From NCBI RefSeq assembly GCF_024300625.1, contig NZ_CP101322.1, positions 1,315,992 through 1,379,991 of the forward strand: a DNA stretch of 64,000 nt, in the 5' to 3' direction. This stretch comes from Halovivax gelatinilyticus (GTDB lineage: Archaea > Halobacteriota > Halobacteria > Halobacteriales > Natrialbaceae). The notes beneath the pieces were generated by a model that had not been told where the DNA came from, ran no database searches, and saw nothing but the letters and a program-made list of their open reading frames with translations. The number at the start of each line of letters is the position of its first letter. The stretch's first letter is position 1. A program made the position numbers and the translations under genes. Shown here piece after piece: positions 17,565-27,444 of this stretch.

Positions 17565-18428
17565 ATGGCAACACAGAAACCAAAGGGATCCCAGGTTCGC
17601 CGGGTCGAAATCTGCGTTCGACCCACAGCTCGATTTCCTGTCCCGAAGTCAGACGGGTATCCGCTCTACAGTGCACTTCTACACATACTCGAGCGAGCGA
17701 ACGAATCCGTGAGCCAGCAGGTTCACGACTCCCAACTCGGAAGCCTCCACTGCAGCGGCCTTCAAGGCCGATTCGGTGGAAGCGATCGAGCCCACCACAA
17801 GAGCCTCCTCCCGAACGAGGAGTACACCATCCGGCTCGGAATCGTCGATCCCGACGACGAGGCAGTGTTCCAGGCACTCGTGAAACAACTCGTGCTGGAA
17901 GGCGAGGAAATCGCGTTGACCGACGGCACGTTGCGGGTCGAATCCTTCGAAAGCCGGAACGTGAGTCACGAAGAACTACTCACACGCGCGGGGGAAATGG
18001 ATGATCCATCAGTGACGATCGATTTCCAGACCGCGACGTGTATCAAGGAAGCTGGAGAGGTTACCACGGCGTTTCCACACCGATGGGCCGTACTGAAGTC
18101 GTTGCTCGGAAAGTGGAATCGGTCGTGTCCGGACGATCTGGAGTTGGAACTGGATCGTGAGGCGGTGTTGGCGAATGTGATCGAAAAGCCGAACGTAGAC
18201 ACACTCGATACACATAGCGTCTTGGTGAACAGAGTTCGAAACGAGGACGGAGAGACACGGAATCTGTTTCTTCAGGGATTTACCGGTGAGGTCACGTTCG
18301 AGTTCAAAGACGCGAGTGAGAGTCTGGAGAATGCCGTTGTTGCGGTGGCGCAACTTGGGGAGTACAGTGGCGTAGGGAGTGCAGTGGCTAGAGGGTGTGG
18401 ATCAGTTAGTGTGAAGGTGTTAAATTAA
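17565..18428 (+). CDS. cas6: Cas6 pre-crRNA endoribonuclease
   Basis: 287 residues from ATG at 17565. Cas6 cuts the long CRISPR transcript within each repeat, leaving the ATTGAAAC handle. Seen here: a tandem ferredoxin-like layout, an early RRVEICVRPTARFPVP strand, and the C-terminal glycine-rich loop GEYSGVGSAVARGCGSVSV typical of Cas6. It is the first gene of the cas operon and its stop overlaps the cas10d ATG by one base. Most I-D loci place cas6 after cas5, so this order is a variant. Confidence 0.9.
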   Translation: MATQKPKGSQVRRVEICVRPTARFPVPKSDGYPLYSALLHILERANESVSQQVHDSQLGSLHCSGLQGRFGGSDRAHHKSLLPNEEYTIRLGIVDPDDEAVFQALVKQLVLEGEEIALTDGTLRVESFESRNVSHEELLTRAGEMDDPSVTIDFQTATCIKEAGEVTTAFPHRWAVLKSLLGKWNRSCPDDLELELDREAVLANVIEKPNVDTLDTHSVLVNRVRNEDGETRNLFLQGFTGEVTFEFKDASESLENAVVAVAQLGEYSGVGSAVARGCGSVSVKVLN

Positions 18429-21400
18429 TGAGTGATGGCTCAGACGAAGAGCAAAGTGGGCTCAATGACTTCAGCAGCGCTGATAGAGGTGAACCAAATG
18501 ATCCGAAGATAAGAGAAAAGGCAAAGTCTGGCGTCGCGTCCCTGTCAGGGGAAATATTCGAGAATCCTGACGAGGCATTCGCTCCCGACGAGACAGAGTC
18601 TGACGAGCAGGAAGCGCTCAACGAGGTGTTCAAGGAGTACCTCTCCGAGATAGACGGGAAGCTCATTGAGGCTGGTTGGCTATATCTCCCGAATAAGAGC
18701 ACCGAATACGGGAAAGTCGACCAATCAATGCTCAACCACACGCGGAACCTTGTATTCTTCCTCCACCGGCTGGCTACTCAAGCAAAACCAGCCGGTCTCA
18801 GACCGATTTCTCCGAAAGAGTTGCGCCACCTCATCGCTCTTGCGGTCATTCATGACTTCCACAAACTCCGTGATGAAGACGGGAATCGGTCAGAGCGATT
18901 CAACATTACAATTGATGAACTAGAACCTTTCGTTCAAGAACTCGGATTAAAGGAGTTCAGTGCAGACCCTTCGGAAGCAGATTCGGCCCTCGAGCTGCGA
19001 GATTTCCGTTCCTGTGCTGTTGATCACCACGCGACCGACAATGCTAAACCGACGAATGTGACGATTCGGTGGGAAGAATACCGACCGTTCATCCGATTAG
19101 CAGACGGGATGGCATCCTCGACGACACCAGAAAAAGCGGCGGATTCGAGGGCACAAAAGCAGTTTCGGGAATGTTTCCCAGGTGCAGACGTTGAACTGGC
19201 TCATCACCGAATTGATCACGTGAGTGGAATATTCACAAGCTTGATCAATACTGCTGTCAATGAGCACCTTGAAGAAGAATATGATCATACGCTTCTGACT
19301 ATCTATCAAGATGGGTGTGTATATCTTGCGCCACAAAATCGATTTCCTAAGCTCACTGACCAGTTTGTAAATGCGATTTACAACCAATTGAGCAAGAACA
19401 TCAGTGACTTTCATCCCACGTACAGTAATACAGATCTTCTTGCTGAAGACATCGGCACGGTAAATCTCGGGCATTATAGCCTAAACCCCTCTCAGTTCTT
19501 TTACGCTGGTGCACAACGAGTGACACAAGCAATTATAAAAAAAGGTGTTAATGATGGCTCTATTGATGAAGAGCCAACTGAATCGGCTCTTAAATCGATG
19601 GAATTGTTGGAGGATGATCTTGATAGTGAATTATACAAAACAAGCCAGTTGTATGGAATGGCACGATTTGTAAGTACCATCCGAAGAGGAATTCTTCCAG
19701 CATTCCTTAATGACTCAGGGATGTTATCTGATGAGGGACTTCGTGCGACCGGTAACGTGCTCAATCTTCCTGAGGACGTTGCAGAAGAACTAATCTCCCT
19801 ACCTTCGGATGTTAAAGATCGGCTTGTGAGCGGTAATAAGTGGGAATTTTCATACGCCTTTGGACAAGCTCTACTGGAAAAGCACGGTCAAGGAAAGAAA
19901 ATCAGTGAGGGTGAATCGAAGATCATTGAAAATATAGAGGATGGGCTCGATTCGATCGCAGACGAGACGTACTGGGTGGAGACTCTTCGAGAGAGCTATT
20001 CTGGTGGATACCGCTCAGAAGTGGTTTCCTTCATCCAAAAACATCTCCGAATTGGTGAAGAATCACAAGGGGAAGCAGGCGCACTTACAGACACTTACAA
20101 CCAGTATGCAGAAAGCTCTCGTCGTGGACGCATCTGCTCACTCTGTTCTGGTGGCCTAAGTGATACACACAACCTTGGTGATATGCAGCCATCTGACGAC
20201 ATCACCATGATTCGTGGAGGGTTCACAAACCGCGATCCGATTGGGAGTGGTAAACGAGATAACCGAGTGGTGTGTGTCCCTTGCCAAATCGAACTTTCGC
20301 TACGTGGTGCGGCTAGTAACAACCGCTACAATGGCCGACTATTCATTCACCTCTCACCAGATTACTTCTACACACCTTTTACATGGCGACTATTTAACCG
20401 GATCACCAACCAGTTTACCGGCGATAATCGTGTTCGAATTGGTCGACTTGCTGAGGCGGTTTCGGATATTGAAGAGCCGGAAAAATTCAATCAAGTGCTG
20501 ACTGAACTCACACGAGAGGATGGAGGTCGGCCAATGATTGACTCACTTTCCGGCGGTTTTGATCAAGAGGCGCAGTATGGAGCACAAGTTGTCGGGTATT
20601 TCAAAGAGTTGTATGATGAGGGCACAGGAAATGATACTGAGTTCCAGTTCTTCGGGACTTTCCTCGCCCTTGCAATCAGTTCCTACACGGGAATGCGAGT
20701 GTATCTCAGTGCATCTCCGATCCCGGAGATGCGATCGCGTGACTTCCCAGAGTTCGTAAAGATCGGAGGTAGCTTCACTCAAGTAACATCGTTCTATGGA
20801 GATAGCGTTCCACTCTCAGAATTGCAAGTACGACTTCAGTCAGCAGCTGCCCTGATCAAGCTAGGTCACGCACTTCAGGGAAAAACCCGTAAGGACTCGC
20901 TGTTCGCGAAGTACCTTCGGGTGACTCGAAACGAGCTGCTCCCGGGGTCGTATCTGCTCAAACGAGCAGCCCAATCCTCAGATGAGGGGCCGTACATTCC
21001 CGCCCTGATGAGGTACGCAGTCACGCTGGATGAGCAAGCCGGAATCAAGCAGTACGGTTCAAATATGAGTGATACACCACACAGCCGCATCACACAACTC
21101 GCCGATCTCGCCTACGATGCAATCCGTCCCGCAAGCGGACATGGGCGAAAGCCACATCGCGTCGAACGAGTCTTTCGCGAGAGTGTGAAGGCGGTCTCGA
21201 AAACAGGAGAACAGCTGAGCCGAGACGACTACGTGATGCTCGTCTCGGGTAGACTTCAAAAACGACTAGTTCCGGAGAAAGTGAAAGCTGTTTACCCAGT
21301 CAGTGCAGAAATGTCGAACGCTGGCACACCATTACAGGAACGCATTGAGGAGTATTCCGAATTCTTCGTCGACGAGATCCTCTATGGTATCGCCAACGGC

Positions 21401-21538
21401 CGTCCCTCGCAGCTGAAACGGCTCAAGAACAACCTTGCCGATGGATTCTTTGGTGCAACGCTCAGGGCAGAATCGAAGTTTTACGAAGAGCGTGACCAAC
21501 AGAACGAGACCACCGACACGAAAACGGAGGCGGAGTAA
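18428..21538 (+). CDS. cas10d: Cas10d (Csc3), large subunit of the subtype I-D complex with HD nuclease
   Basis: 1036 residues. In subtype I-D the HD nuclease is carried by Cas10d rather than Cas3. The N-terminal HD residues are visible: H104 (LNHTRN), H142-D143 (VIHDFHK), H200-H201 (AVDHHAT) and D226 (RLADGM). A zinc site follows near 570 (CSLCSGG) and 614 (CVPCQ). The remaining palm-like region has no GGDD motif, so no cyclic oligonucleotide synthesis is expected. Codon use is clearly more A/T-rich in the middle of the gene than in neighbouring chromosomal genes, consistent with horizontal transfer. It overlaps cas6 and is followed by csc2 after 3 bases. Confidence 0.92.
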   Translation: MSDGSDEEQSGLNDFSSADRGEPNDPKIREKAKSGVASLSGEIFENPDEAFAPDETESDEQEALNEVFKEYLSEIDGKLIEAGWLYLPNKSTEYGKVDQSMLNHTRNLVFFLHRLATQAKPAGLRPISPKELRHLIALAVIHDFHKLRDEDGNRSERFNITIDELEPFVQELGLKEFSADPSEADSALELRDFRSCAVDHHATDNAKPTNVTIRWEEYRPFIRLADGMASSTTPEKAADSRAQKQFRECFPGADVELAHHRIDHVSGIFTSLINTAVNEHLEEEYDHTLLTIYQDGCVYLAPQNRFPKLTDQFVNAIYNQLSKNISDFHPTYSNTDLLAEDIGTVNLGHYSLNPSQFFYAGAQRVTQAIIKKGVNDGSIDEEPTESALKSMELLEDDLDSELYKTSQLYGMARFVSTIRRGILPAFLNDSGMLSDEGLRATGNVLNLPEDVAEELISLPSDVKDRLVSGNKWEFSYAFGQALLEKHGQGKKISEGESKIIENIEDGLDSIADETYWVETLRESYSGGYRSEVVSFIQKHLRIGEESQGEAGALTDTYNQYAESSRRGRICSLCSGGLSDTHNLGDMQPSDDITMIRGGFTNRDPIGSGKRDNRVVCVPCQIELSLRGAASNNRYNGRLFIHLSPDYFYTPFTWRLFNRITNQFTGDNRVRIGRLAEAVSDIEEPEKFNQVLTELTREDGGRPMIDSLSGGFDQEAQYGAQVVGYFKELYDEGTGNDTEFQFFGTFLALAISSYTGMRVYLSASPIPEMRSRDFPEFVKIGGSFTQVTSFYGDSVPLSELQVRLQSAAALIKLGHALQGKTRKDSLFAKYLRVTRNELLPGSYLLKRAAQSSDEGPYIPALMRYAVTLDEQAGIKQYGSNMSDTPHSRITQLADLAYDAIRPASGHGRKPHRVERVFRESVKAVSKTGEQLSRDDYVMLVSGRLQKRLVPEKVKAVYPVSAEMSNAGTPLQERIEEYSEFFVDEILYGIANGRPSQLKRLKNNLADGFFGATLRAESKFYEERDQQNETTDTKTEAE

Positions 21539-21541
21539 CCA

Positions 21542-22531
21542 ATGCTACCAGAATCAGTCACTACGGCGCTAGAGAGCGGGACCGTTCCGATCGACGAAAT
21601 GACGAACACACCAGGAACCAACTACACGACGATCCTGGTTCTCAGAGAACTCGAAAGTCACGCAATCTTTACGACGAATGGCGAGGACGCTGACATCGCC
21701 TCGCTCTCGGTCGTTGGAGATGGCGCAAGTATCGAGTACTCGCCGGGAATCATGTTCATGCGTAAACAAACCGGTAGCGACCGCCGCATGGGCAAGGCCA
21801 TCCAGCGCGAGCTGCTGAATTACGAGGAAGACGACTCGATGGAGGTAAACAACATGAACCCCCGTTCAGTCGAGTCGGCCCTCTACGGGAGTGCAGCAAG
21901 CGGCGACGATGACGTCGATATTGGCGTTACCTCGCGAGTAATGTACGATACGGCGTTTAGCGTACGGGACGCAAGCGCATGCATCGACGAGAAGTTCCAG
22001 AACGCACCAGGTGAGGATTACGCGAAAGGCTCCCGTTCGACCATCCGTGAGCCGGACTTCTTCGAACCGGGTTCGCTCTTCCCGTGTGCAATTACGCTCC
22101 GAGACGCGACGCCTGCTGAAGTGGCGTTCGTCGTTGCAATCACGAAACGAAACAAGCGCTACGGTGCAGCAACGACTCGGCTTGGCCGCGTCAAAAACCA
22201 TATCCTCGGCGTGTACACCGGCGACGAGGAAGGCCCTTCGAACCGCGAACTTACGGCAAACGTCATCACGTCGTTCGCTGCAGAGAGCGATTATACGTTA
22301 AGTGACGTCGTTCAGTCCCCAGCGCTCGATATTGCGGAGGCGAGTGAATACGTCCAAGATGCGTACGACGCTGCTTGCACGGAAGGGGTTGCACAGGATC
22401 CTGTCGATCAGGCAGTTGTGAACGAACTTGTCGAAATGGCTGCAGATGACGAACTTGGGGCTATTATGGAAGCCCAGCAACCGCATTCCGCGGAATTCAT
22501 CGATAACGCGATAAAAACTGACGGGGACTGA
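21542..22531 (+). CDS. csc2: Csc2 (Cas7 of subtype I-D), crRNA-backbone subunit
   Basis: 329 residues. Csc2 polymerises along the crRNA spacer. Family signatures: LRELESHAIFTTNGE near residue 36-50, a GSDRRMGKAIQREL segment near 78-91, and a mid-protein RNA-binding region. It follows cas10d with no promoter space, so it is read as part of the operon. Length fits the family. Confidence 0.92.
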   Translation: MLPESVTTALESGTVPIDEMTNTPGTNYTTILVLRELESHAIFTTNGEDADIASLSVVGDGASIEYSPGIMFMRKQTGSDRRMGKAIQRELLNYEEDDSMEVNNMNPRSVESALYGSAASGDDDVDIGVTSRVMYDTAFSVRDASACIDEKFQNAPGEDYAKGSRSTIREPDFFEPGSLFPCAITLRDATPAEVAFVVAITKRNKRYGAATTRLGRVKNHILGVYTGDEEGPSNRELTANVITSFAAESDYTLSDVVQSPALDIAEASEYVQDAYDAACTEGVAQDPVDQAVVNELVEMAADDELGAIMEAQQPHSAEFIDNAIKTDGD

Positions 22532-22541
22532 CGGGGTTGCC

Positions 22542-23288
22542 ATGCAGGTCATCGAAGCAACGCTCACGACGCACGGAAAAGTTGGATTCGCCTCACGAGA
22601 GGTGGGTCGAATGACCGATACAGATCCGTGTATCCTGAACACAGCGTTGCACTACGCCCTCGGCCTCGCGAGTGGACGGTACGTGGACGTGATTCACCAG
22701 CCAACCTACATCGAAGACACCGCCGATGTAGTCGACGATGTCTATGTCACCCCCGCGGCCCCCGCTCGTATCGAACGGCAAGGGACGGCTCGGACGGAAT
22801 ATCTGACCACGAATCGAAACGCTCGAAGCGACACCTACGCGACGCCCAACTACCCGGCCACTGACGATCCAACAGGTCGAGCTGACAAGAATCTCCCGAC
22901 GTTCGAGCGGGAACGGGCGTTAGCACCCGAGAATGCGTTCCGTTTCTACGTCTTTCCGTACGGGCAAGAAGCGAGCGAAGTATCTACACGACTTCCATCG
23001 TATATCCGACTTGGGAAGAAGCGAGGGAAGGGACATGTCAGTTATCGAATTGTCGACGCCGAGCGCCGATCGGGAACGTTCAATCTCGGACATCCACTGA
23101 GCGTATACGATCACGACGCTATGCCGACAGGTGGCGTCGTGATGAAGCAGATGCAGCCGACACCGGTCTGGTTCGAAGGGGAGTTCGACACTGACCACTA
23201 CGCTATTGAGTCCCCATTTCCGAACGAGTCGAGGATCCGTTATCCGGCCGGGGCGAAGTTTCTCGCAACAAAACGGGACGATGTCTAA
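22542..23288 (+). CDS. csc1: Csc1 (Cas5 of subtype I-D), 5'-handle-binding subunit
   Basis: 248 residues. Csc1 caps the crRNA 5' handle in the I-D complex. Seen: an N-terminal VIEATLTTHGKVGFASREVG strand-turn, YALGLA, and a C-terminal RLGKKRGKGHVSYR segment typical of the family. Its last codons overlap the start of cas3 by 8 bases (ATGTCTAA), indicating coupled translation. Confidence 0.9.
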   Translation: MQVIEATLTTHGKVGFASREVGRMTDTDPCILNTALHYALGLASGRYVDVIHQPTYIEDTADVVDDVYVTPAAPARIERQGTARTEYLTTNRNARSDTYATPNYPATDDPTGRADKNLPTFERERALAPENAFRFYVFPYGQEASEVSTRLPSYIRLGKKRGKGHVSYRIVDAERRSGTFNLGHPLSVYDHDAMPTGGVVMKQMQPTPVWFEGEFDTDHYAIESPFPNESRIRYPAGAKFLATKRDDV

Positions 23289-25434
23289 CCACGATTCAGT
23301 CTCGTTCCAGCTTGCTGGGCTTGGACTTCGGACGTATCCGGGTGAGTATCCGGTGGAAGGTATCACACCGTATCGACACCAGTGGGCCCTCCACGATGCG
23401 CTTACATCCCGTGAACCCGGGATATTCGTGAACGATGCCCCCACCGGCGGGGGAAAAACGCTCTCCTGGTTGGCACCGGTAATTTCAGCAGGGCTCTCGA
23501 CAGTCGCTATCTATCCAACAAACGCACTAATCGAAGACCAACAGAGAAATATTTCTGAGTTATTGAGTGATGTCGATGGTGGGGACGACTGTCAGCTACT
23601 GGCCGTCACTAGTGAAACGCTCCAGAACGAATATGCAGAGCAGTTTCCCGATGCCAGTTCTAACGGCGAACGGCTTTCATCCCTACTGAGACAGGCATTT
23701 TCAGGCCGGAAGCCCGTCGTTCTCCTCACAAACCCAGACATATTCGTATTGCTTCGTCGAGAAATGTACCATGAGCGAATTGGGCAGATCAAACAATTTG
23801 AAGTGGCCGTCGTTGACGAATTTCACCGAGCAACACGAAAAGAGCGGAATACGATACTGTTCCTCCTCGACGAGATGTACGATACCGACGAGTCTATATG
23901 TCGATTGAACCACCTCGTTTTCCTGAGTGCAACATCAGACGTGCGCCTCGAACGCCAGTTCGAAGAGGCGATGGTTGCGCCATATTATCGAGTCGACGAC
24001 GTTGGGTGGCGAACGGATCCGCATCCCGCAATCACAGAAGAAACGCCATCAACGATATCATTTGGACCGGGTGAATTACCCGCAGCATACCGCGCGGTCT
24101 TACCACCTGTAGATTTGGTAATCGAGCCAGCACCGACGTTCGGGACCGCGGCAGAAGTGCTTGACAACGTCGAAGTGGTGCTGGAGCGATTGGCCACCGG
24201 TCGGACGGTTATCATGCTCGATGGGGTTCACGAAATCGACCGCGTGTATGATCTCTTACACGGTTCGGATCTCACTCGCGTTGAACGGATTGACGGATTT
24301 CACCGCGAGGACGTGCGGGAGAAAATCGACACGTTCGACACCTTAGTGAGTAACTCTGCCGTTGAGGTCGGTGTCGACTTCGATGCGGACCAGATCGTAT
24401 TCTCGGGCCACGATGCTGCAAGCTTCTTCCAGCGACTTGGACGGCTTCGCACCCGTCCTGACCGGTCTGATGCGTTTGCATACGCCCCTCCCTATCTCTT
24501 TCACGATCTTGAACCCCTTTCAGACTCTCTCGACGGACAATGGGTTGATCGCTCAGAATTCGAAAAACGGGTCAAATCGGCCTATGTCGATTCGTCCACA
24601 CCCGCTTCGTTTGACTGGCGGTACTCCGCTGTAGAGGCCTACGATCACGTCGAAGAGCGAGTAGAAGGTGCACCAGCGGATGACCAACTGGCCATTCGAA
24701 AGGCTGGCTGGTATCGAATTGAAAGTCACTTTTTCAACGAGGACAAGGGCGGCCTCTCCGAAAACGACCTCCAACGTATCTACGAGGTGGCTGATTCAGC
24801 ACTTCTCAATACGCTGAAAACGTATCGGGGGGAAAGCGTCCAGACACTCGTTTACGATCAGCGTTCACAGAGCGTTCAAACGTACAATCTCCCGTACCTT
24901 CTCCGCCATTCTGACGTTTCATTCTATACCCGAGATACCTTTTTAACTCATCTACCAGATGGGCTTGTTGATAAAGTGTCAAGATTGGAACCGTACAGTA
25001 GCGGTTACTGCATTTACAGAGGTGAATACGACGGGCAATCAGCCGGTGGAGATGCTGATCAGACCGCTGGAAGGCTTTTCACGTATAAAGCAACGGGGGA
25101 ACTCTATAGCCTTCTGAGCGATTGTTCTCGAGATATCCGTACCCCAAAGGTTTGCACTGGTCTAGAGGTCGAAGTGACGCCGAGCGTCAGGGGTGTTGAT
25201 GTACTAAAGGATGAACTCTCTACCGACCAGATCCTTTGTTATCCGGTCGAAGGGCATGTCTCACAAATTCAGAACCAGTACTCACTCGGTTCATTTGGGT
25301 TCATTTATCCACTTCTCTATTCCGAAGGCGACGCAGCAGTGGCATTCGGCCACGACGCCCTGTATCTCCATTGTCGCGTTCAAGACAGAATACAAGCAGA
25401 ATCTAACACGTTCGACGAGGTGCTCGATTTTTGA
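23281..25434 (+). CDS. cas3: Cas3' helicase of subtype I-D (no HD domain)
   Basis: 717 residues from ATG at 23281, preferred over an in-frame codon 75 bases upstream that would lie inside csc1. Superfamily 2 motifs: motif I APTGGGKT near 50-58, motif II DEFH near 179-182 (DEFH in place of DEAD/DEAH), motif III SATSD, and motif VI FQRLGRLRTRPDR near 380-393. There is no HD nuclease domain, as expected in I-D where Cas10d carries it. It unwinds target DNA after recognition by the crRNA complex. Confidence 0.9.
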   Translation: MSNHDSVSFQLAGLGLRTYPGEYPVEGITPYRHQWALHDALTSREPGIFVNDAPTGGGKTLSWLAPVISAGLSTVAIYPTNALIEDQQRNISELLSDVDGGDDCQLLAVTSETLQNEYAEQFPDASSNGERLSSLLRQAFSGRKPVVLLTNPDIFVLLRREMYHERIGQIKQFEVAVVDEFHRATRKERNTILFLLDEMYDTDESICRLNHLVFLSATSDVRLERQFEEAMVAPYYRVDDVGWRTDPHPAITEETPSTISFGPGELPAAYRAVLPPVDLVIEPAPTFGTAAEVLDNVEVVLERLATGRTVIMLDGVHEIDRVYDLLHGSDLTRVERIDGFHREDVREKIDTFDTLVSNSAVEVGVDFDADQIVFSGHDAASFFQRLGRLRTRPDRSDAFAYAPPYLFHDLEPLSDSLDGQWVDRSEFEKRVKSAYVDSSTPASFDWRYSAVEAYDHVEERVEGAPADDQLAIRKAGWYRIESHFFNEDKGGLSENDLQRIYEVADSALLNTLKTYRGESVQTLVYDQRSQSVQTYNLPYLLRHSDVSFYTRDTFLTHLPDGLVDKVSRLEPYSSGYCIYRGEYDGQSAGGDADQTAGRLFTYKATGELYSLLSDCSRDIRTPKVCTGLEVEVTPSVRGVDVLKDELSTDQILCYPVEGHVSQIQNQYSLGSFGFIYPLLYSEGDAAVAFGHDALYLHCRVQDRIQAESNTFDEVLDF

Positions 25435-26048
25435 GTTCGCCAACAACCGTCGGACAACGAGACGAACTCGTTCACGTTAGCGCGTTGAATGAATACGTGT
25501 ACTGTCCACGTCGGTTCTACTATCAGCGATATCACGACGAAATCGGTACTCCGTACGAACTCATTGACGGTCGATCGAAACACCAGAACCAATCAAACAG
25601 AGGGGGATGGGTGACTGAACGTTACTTCAGATCCGACGAGCTCAAACTACACGGGAAAATTGACCTGATTGAATCTGACAGTGAGGTTCTTACCCCAGTC
25701 GAGCGGAAGCGTTCCGAAAGTGGGCAATACTATCCGAGCGACGAGGTGCAACTCACAGGATACTGCATGTTACTCGAGGATGCACTCGACGAACCGGTGA
25801 ATGTTGGCTACATTTACCTTTATTCGACCGATACCCGACACGCGATTAGGATCAAAGAACGGCATAGAGAAACAGTTCGTAAGATCGTGTCGAGAATTAC
25901 AGAGATGACTGTTAATTCCCTTCCCCCATTCACCGACAATCCAAAAAAGTGCGAAGCCTGCTCAGCACGCCAGTACTGCATGCCATACGAAACAGCGCTA
26001 CTCGAACCCGAGAAAGCCCAAGGGACTGGCTGGGAGGACCGCGTATGA
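25431..26048 (+). CDS. cas4: Cas4 Fe-S RecB-like exonuclease (spacer acquisition)
   Basis: 205 residues from TTG at 25431, overlapping the cas3 stop. Cas4 trims and orients prespacers with Cas1-Cas2. The four Fe-S cysteines are C25 (YCPRRFYY) and C174, C177 and C183 (CEACSARQYC). RecB nuclease residues: D78 (GKID), E91 and K93 (VERKR), Q107 and Y111 (QLTGY). Its TGA overlaps the cas1 ATG (ATGA). Confidence 0.93.
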   Translation: MSSPTTVGQRDELVHVSALNEYVYCPRRFYYQRYHDEIGTPYELIDGRSKHQNQSNRGGWVTERYFRSDELKLHGKIDLIESDSEVLTPVERKRSESGQYYPSDEVQLTGYCMLLEDALDEPVNVGYIYLYSTDTRHAIRIKERHRETVRKIVSRITEMTVNSLPPFTDNPKKCEACSARQYCMPYETALLEPEKAQGTGWEDRV

Positions 26049-27055
26049 AGTCTGCGGAGGGAATGTTCGATGAATCGATCGTCTACGTGACGAGGCAGGG
26101 TGCTCAGATCCGGACCGGCGAGGGACGAATCATAGTCTTCGACGTCACGCTAGACGAAGACGACGATAGTGATCCGGAGTTGGCCTCCTACCCAATCGAG
26201 AAGGTGGATACGATAAACGTCTTCGGCGGAGTCAACTTCACGACGCCTTTCATCAAGACGGCGAACGAGTCGGGGATCGTCCTCAACTACTTCAGCACGA
26301 ACGGGAAGTATCGCGGAAGCTATCGTCCAACGAAGAACACGATCGCCGAAATTCGACGGGCACAGTACGGATTGTCGAGACAGGAGGAACTCGAAATCGC
26401 GAAGTCGATGATTTCCGGAAAGATCCGGAATGCTCGCACTCTCCTCTCTCGAAAGGGTGTTCACGGGACGGATGTTCTCAGAGATCTCGGAGTGCGCGCG
26501 ACGAAAGCTATGACAAAAGACGCTCTCCGCGGGACGGAAGGCGAAGCTGCAGAGCGCTACTTCTCCCGACTGGACGAGACCCTTATTGACGGCTGGACGT
26601 TCGAAAAGCGGACGACACGCCCGCCGGAAGACCACATCAATTCGCTACTGTCACTTACCTACGTCTTCGTCAAGAACGAGGTGCTTGGCGCGCTCTATCA
26701 GTACAATCTTGATCCGTTCCTCGGCGTGTTACACGCCGATCGGCATGGCCGGCCCTCGCTCGCGCTCGACCTGCAAGAGGAGTTCCGGCCGATATTCTGT
26801 GATGCGTTCGTTACGCGGCTGATCAACCGCGGTGTGATAACACACGATGACTTCAACAAGGACAATCGATTGGCCGATGACGCGTTCAAGACGTACCTTG
26901 GAAAATTCGACGAGTACATGCAAGAGGAGTTCACACACCCATATTTCGAGTACAACGTCTCGAGGCGGAAGGCAATTCGTCAGCAGGCGATCTTACTTCG
27001 AAAAGCAATCACTGGTGAACTCGATGGATACCATCCTTTGACATTCGATCGATAA
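26045..27055 (+). CDS. cas1: Cas1 integrase
   Basis: 336 residues from ATG at 26045, overlapping the cas4 stop. Cas1 inserts new spacers at the leader-repeat junction. Metal-binding catalytic residues visible: E165 (LRGTEGEAAERYF), H230 (GVLHADRHG) and E245 (DLQEEFRP). Length and motifs match the family. Confidence 0.97.
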   Translation: MKSAEGMFDESIVYVTRQGAQIRTGEGRIIVFDVTLDEDDDSDPELASYPIEKVDTINVFGGVNFTTPFIKTANESGIVLNYFSTNGKYRGSYRPTKNTIAEIRRAQYGLSRQEELEIAKSMISGKIRNARTLLSRKGVHGTDVLRDLGVRATKAMTKDALRGTEGEAAERYFSRLDETLIDGWTFEKRTTRPPEDHINSLLSLTYVFVKNEVLGALYQYNLDPFLGVLHADRHGRPSLALDLQEEFRPIFCDAFVTRLINRGVITHDDFNKDNRLADDAFKTYLGKFDEYMQEEFTHPYFEYNVSRRKAIRQQAILLRKAITGELDGYHPLTFDR

Positions 27056-27057
27056 CA

Positions 27058-27330
27058 ATGCGTCTCGTCATTACGTACGACATCAGCGACGACAAGAATC
27101 GGCGTCGAATCTATCGAACACTCCAGCGATACGGGGCCTGGCGACAGTACAGCGTATTCGAGGTCAACGTCTCGAAAACGGAACGCGTCGAACTGGAAGA
27201 TGAGTTGAAAAAACACGTCGAAGAATCCGATGACGATCGAATCAGAATCTACCGTCTTTGTCAGTCGTGCCAGGGTGACGTGACCGATATCGGTGCAGGA
27301 CCACCAGACGAACAGTCCAACATTGTGTAG
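27058..27330 (+). CDS. cas2: Cas2, spacer-acquisition partner of Cas1
   Basis: 90 residues with a ferredoxin-like fold start MRLVITYDISDDKNRRRIY; D8 is the conserved acidic residue. It follows cas1 after 2 bases and ends the operon, directly before the array 2 leader. Confidence 0.96.
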   Translation: MRLVITYDISDDKNRRRIYRTLQRYGAWRQYSVFEVNVSKTERVELEDELKKHVEESDDDRIRIYRLCQSCQGDVTDIGAGPPDEQSNIV

Positions 27331-27444
27331 CTGGTCTTCGTAGACCATTATAAAGGAGGTGTACAGCCCCGGTCCACGAAGCGCGGGTCGATTTTCGAGC
27401 CAGGAGAAACAATTATGAGGCCTATAGCCCGATATTCACCCCCG
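27331..27444 (+). promoter_or_regulatory. Leader of CRISPR array 2 with promoter and inverted repeat
   Basis: TATA-like ATTATAAAGG at about 27347-27356 lies between the arms CTTCGTAGAC (27336-27345) and GTCCACGAAG (27372-27381), again with a 26-nt spacer; one arm has a single change from perfect symmetry. Downstream, the conserved leader words GGTCGATTTTCGAGCCAGG and AGAAACAATTATG run to ATATTCACCCCC at the first repeat. The GGGGC palindrome of leader 1 is partly broken here. Confidence 0.85.

Noticed and set aside
18428-21538. First reading of the large cas gene as Cas8b of subtype I-B, expected in haloarchaea
   Set aside because: The N-terminal HD residues, the Csc1/Csc2 neighbours and an HD-less Cas3 fit Cas10d of subtype I-D.
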